Shown: piece by piece, positions 40,947-42,306 of the stretch
Numbering within the stretch: position 1 is the first letter of the stretch
How the letters are laid out: each line of letters opens with the position of its first letter
Assembly: GCA_014764515.1 (NCBI GenBank)
Contig: JACXWD010000025.1
Span: 1 to 42,306 of the forward strand
DNA length: 42,306 nt
DNA from: Candidatus Polarisedimenticola svalbardensis
Lineage (GTDB): Bacteria > Acidobacteriota > Polarisedimenticolia > Polarisedimenticolales > Polarisedimenticolaceae
Direction of reading: 5' to 3'
Translations under genes and position numbers: made by a program
The notes under the pieces: model-generated
What the model saw: only the letters and a program-made list of their open reading frames with translations
What the model was told of the DNA's origin: nothing
Database searches by the model: none

Positions 40947-42242
40947 GTGAAAAGCAGGACCAGGTCTTGGCTAGTTGTTCTATTGGCGGTTTTGTTGCTC
41001 GCAGGCATGGGGGTGATCACCACCGGCTGCAACATGAGCTCCGATTCCGAAGCCTCCGACGGCGACGCCGAGCCGGCCGGCGACAAGGATGCCGAGGGCG
41101 AAGACGACGGGGAAGACGGGGAAGACGGGGAAGACGAGGACAAGGAAGAGGCTGTCCCGGTGGAGGTGGTGAACCTTGCCACCGGCCAGATCGAATCGAT
41201 CCTGCGTTACTCCACCAACCTGGAAGCCGAAAATCACGTTGAAGTCCACGCCCAGGCCGCCCGGCAGGTTGTAAAACTGCTGGTCGAGGAAGGGGACCGG
41301 GTTTCCAGGAACCAGGTGCTTGTCCGCCTGATGGATGACGAGCAGCGTAACAACCTGGCCATGGTTCGCAGTGAGCTCGCCAAGGCCAACCGGGAATATG
41401 AACGCAGCCAGCGCCTCTTTAAGGAAAAGCTGATCAGCGAACAGCAGTTCAACGATGCGACCTACGAGATCGACCAGCTGAAGATCCGGGTTGAAAACGC
41501 CCAGCGGGAACTCGGGTACACCGAAGTCCGGGCGCCTATCGCCGGGACCATCACCTCCCGGCTGGTGAAACTGGGCGACCAGATCACCGTGGGACAGCAC
41601 CTGTTCGATATCGTCGATTTCGAGTCGATCGTGGCCAGGGTGTACGTACCGGAGAAGCATCTCCCGGACCTGCACAAGGGTCTGTACGCCCGGGTCAGTT
41701 CTCCAAGCCTGGGTGACCGCACCTACAAGGGCCATGTGCAGCGCATCGCCCCGGTAGTCGATCCCAGGAGCGGTACGGTGAAGTTGACCGTCGGCCTGGG
41801 AGGCCAGCCCGGCCTGCGTCCGGGCATGTACGTTGATGTCGACCTGGTGACTGCATCCCACGATGACGTGGTCCTGGTACCGAAACAGGCGGTTGTGTAC
41901 GACAACGACCGCATGTTCGTCTTCACCCTGGAAGAAAAAGATGAGGAAAGGCGGGTTCGTCGGGTTCTTCTGGAGGCGGTGCTCACCGACAAGGACAATA
42001 TCGAACCGCTGGAAGGGTTGAACGCCGGTGATCCGATCATCATCGCAGGGCAGACCGGCCTCAAGGACGGCACCCTGGTAGAGCTGCCGGCGCCTCCGGA
42101 AGAGGCGGTGGCGGAGGCCGGTGAGACGGTGGAAGGCGAACCTGAGGCGGCCGAAGCCGGTGAGACGGCCGAGGATCCGGCGGAAGAACCTCAAGATGAG
42201 GCGATGCTGGCCAGCAAGACCGACGAAAGGGCGAGCCGGTGA
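40947..42242 (+). CDS. RND efflux periplasmic adaptor (MFP/HlyD-type), lipoprotein
   Basis: 431 residues. The signal ends in ITTGC28, a lipobox-like site. An acidic Gly/Glu/Asp linker follows (about 30-70). The adaptor part has the barrel-sandwich halves (VEVHAQAARQVVKLLVEEGDRV and LGYTEVRAPIAGTITSRLVKLGDQITVG in outline), a helical hairpin (about 130-190) and beta-barrel. The C-terminus is a Glu/Ala-rich tail. Adaptors join an RND pump to an outer-membrane channel. The downstream gene starts at the overlapping GTGA and begins like an RND pump. ATG 40947 follows GGAGGCGATCG. Confidence 0.92.
   Translation: MKSRTRSWLVVLLAVLLLAGMGVITTGCNMSSDSEASDGDAEPAGDKDAEGEDDGEDGEDGEDEDKEEAVPVEVVNLATGQIESILRYSTNLEAENHVEVHAQAARQVVKLLVEEGDRVSRNQVLVRLMDDEQRNNLAMVRSELAKANREYERSQRLFKEKLISEQQFNDATYEIDQLKIRVENAQRELGYTEVRAPIAGTITSRLVKLGDQITVGQHLFDIVDFESIVARVYVPEKHLPDLHKGLYARVSSPSLGDRTYKGHVQRIAPVVDPRSGTVKLTVGLGGQPGLRPGMYVDVDLVTASHDDVVLVPKQAVVYDNDRMFVFTLEEKDEERRVRRVLLEAVLTDKDNIEPLEGLNAGDPIIIAGQTGLKDGTLVELPAPPEEAVAEAGETVEGEPEAAEAGETAEDPAEEPQDEAMLASKTDERASR
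41110..41136 (+). repeat. Tandem 9-bp repeat encoding Gly-Glu-Asp
   Basis: GGGGAAGAC occurs three times without a break (41110-41118, 41119-41127, 41128-41136). It codes for GED units in the acidic linker of the adaptor lipoprotein. Copy number could vary between strains by slippage, staying in frame. Confidence 0.85.
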
Positions 42243-42306
42243 ATCCGCAGGAGCCTGGAAAGGCTTCACTGTACAGCTTCCCGACATCAAGGCCGGTGGC
42301 GATCCT
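42239..42306 (+). CDS. RND efflux pump inner-membrane subunit, N-terminal fragment
   Basis: GTG 42239 overlaps the adaptor stop (GTGA) and the frame is open to the window edge. The 22 visible residues end in YSFPTSRPVAIL, resembling the start of AcrB/HAE1-type pumps before the first membrane span. With the adaptor upstream, an RND transporter is the natural reading. The rest is outside the window. Confidence 0.6.
   Translation, partial: MNPQEPGKASLYSFPTSRPVAI

Noticed and set aside
1-42306. tRNA or rRNA genes, prophage or insertion-sequence genes
   Set aside because: Looked for on both strands by eye; no cloverleaf, integrase or transposase was recognised. A dedicated tRNA or profile search could still find a missed one.

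Overview
The window is high-GC, tightly packed chromosomal DNA from a Gram-negative, probably free-living bacterium with a respiratory lifestyle. Outer-membrane barrels, lipoproteins, Tat and Sec signals and sigma54 signals all point that way. Two ~1000-residue VPS10/BNR-propeller exoproteins, a bifunctional FtcD and an MsrA-MsrB lipoprotein would suit Acidobacteriota or a neighbouring phylum, but this is inference; no rRNA or other strong marker is present. No tRNA, CRISPR array or intact insertion sequence was seen.

Layout. 1-368: N-terminus of a MATE transporter. 424-1044: MazE/MazF-type toxin-antitoxin pair with a palindromic operator. 1068-11099: the main system. It comprises a TorD-like chaperone, a sigma54 activator with two Cys-rich PAS domains, a monohaem cytochrome c, a DUF3373 outer-membrane barrel, a three-subunit molybdopterin oxidoreductase (catalytic subunit, four-cluster ferredoxin subunit, NrfD anchor) and a second outer-membrane barrel. 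Three sigma54-type -24/-12 sequences lie in front of the chaperone, the cytochrome and the second barrel. Three TGAAACAT-type palindromes start at the activator's stop codon. I read this as one sigma54 regulon for respiration of an unidentified substrate, perhaps a sulfur or other oxyanion.

11161-25004 is mostly housekeeping and secreted proteins: VPS10/BNR exoprotein, methyltransferase, NTF2-like protein, a CYTH-kinase-lipoate ligase operon, ispH-dusA-arfB, a periplasmic amidohydrolase, msrAB, and YHS-yjbQ-tautomerase. 25010-27270 holds a second MazF module with a ribbon-helix-helix antitoxin, a thioredoxin-reductase-like flavoprotein and an O-methyltransferase. 27431-34252 holds the second VPS10/BNR exoprotein, three small proteins, pruA and a CAP-domain protein. 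34252-42306 holds a glutamyl-Q tRNA(Asp) synthetase, a broken response regulator, a DUF1015/SerK-type protein, a PilZ protein, an atypical Fic protein, ftcD and the start of an RND efflux operon.

Recurring themes: (i) REP-like GGGGAC/GGGGTC hairpins sit in four of nine convergent gene junctions, touching or abutting stop codons; one junction also holds a 73-nt near-perfect palindrome; (ii) three enzymes carry substitutions at key residues (kinase VAIK Lys to Arg, Fic His to Ser, DusA catalytic Cys to Ser); (iii) short inverted repeats sit exactly where regulation would act (both toxin-antitoxin promoters and the SerK-like start codon).
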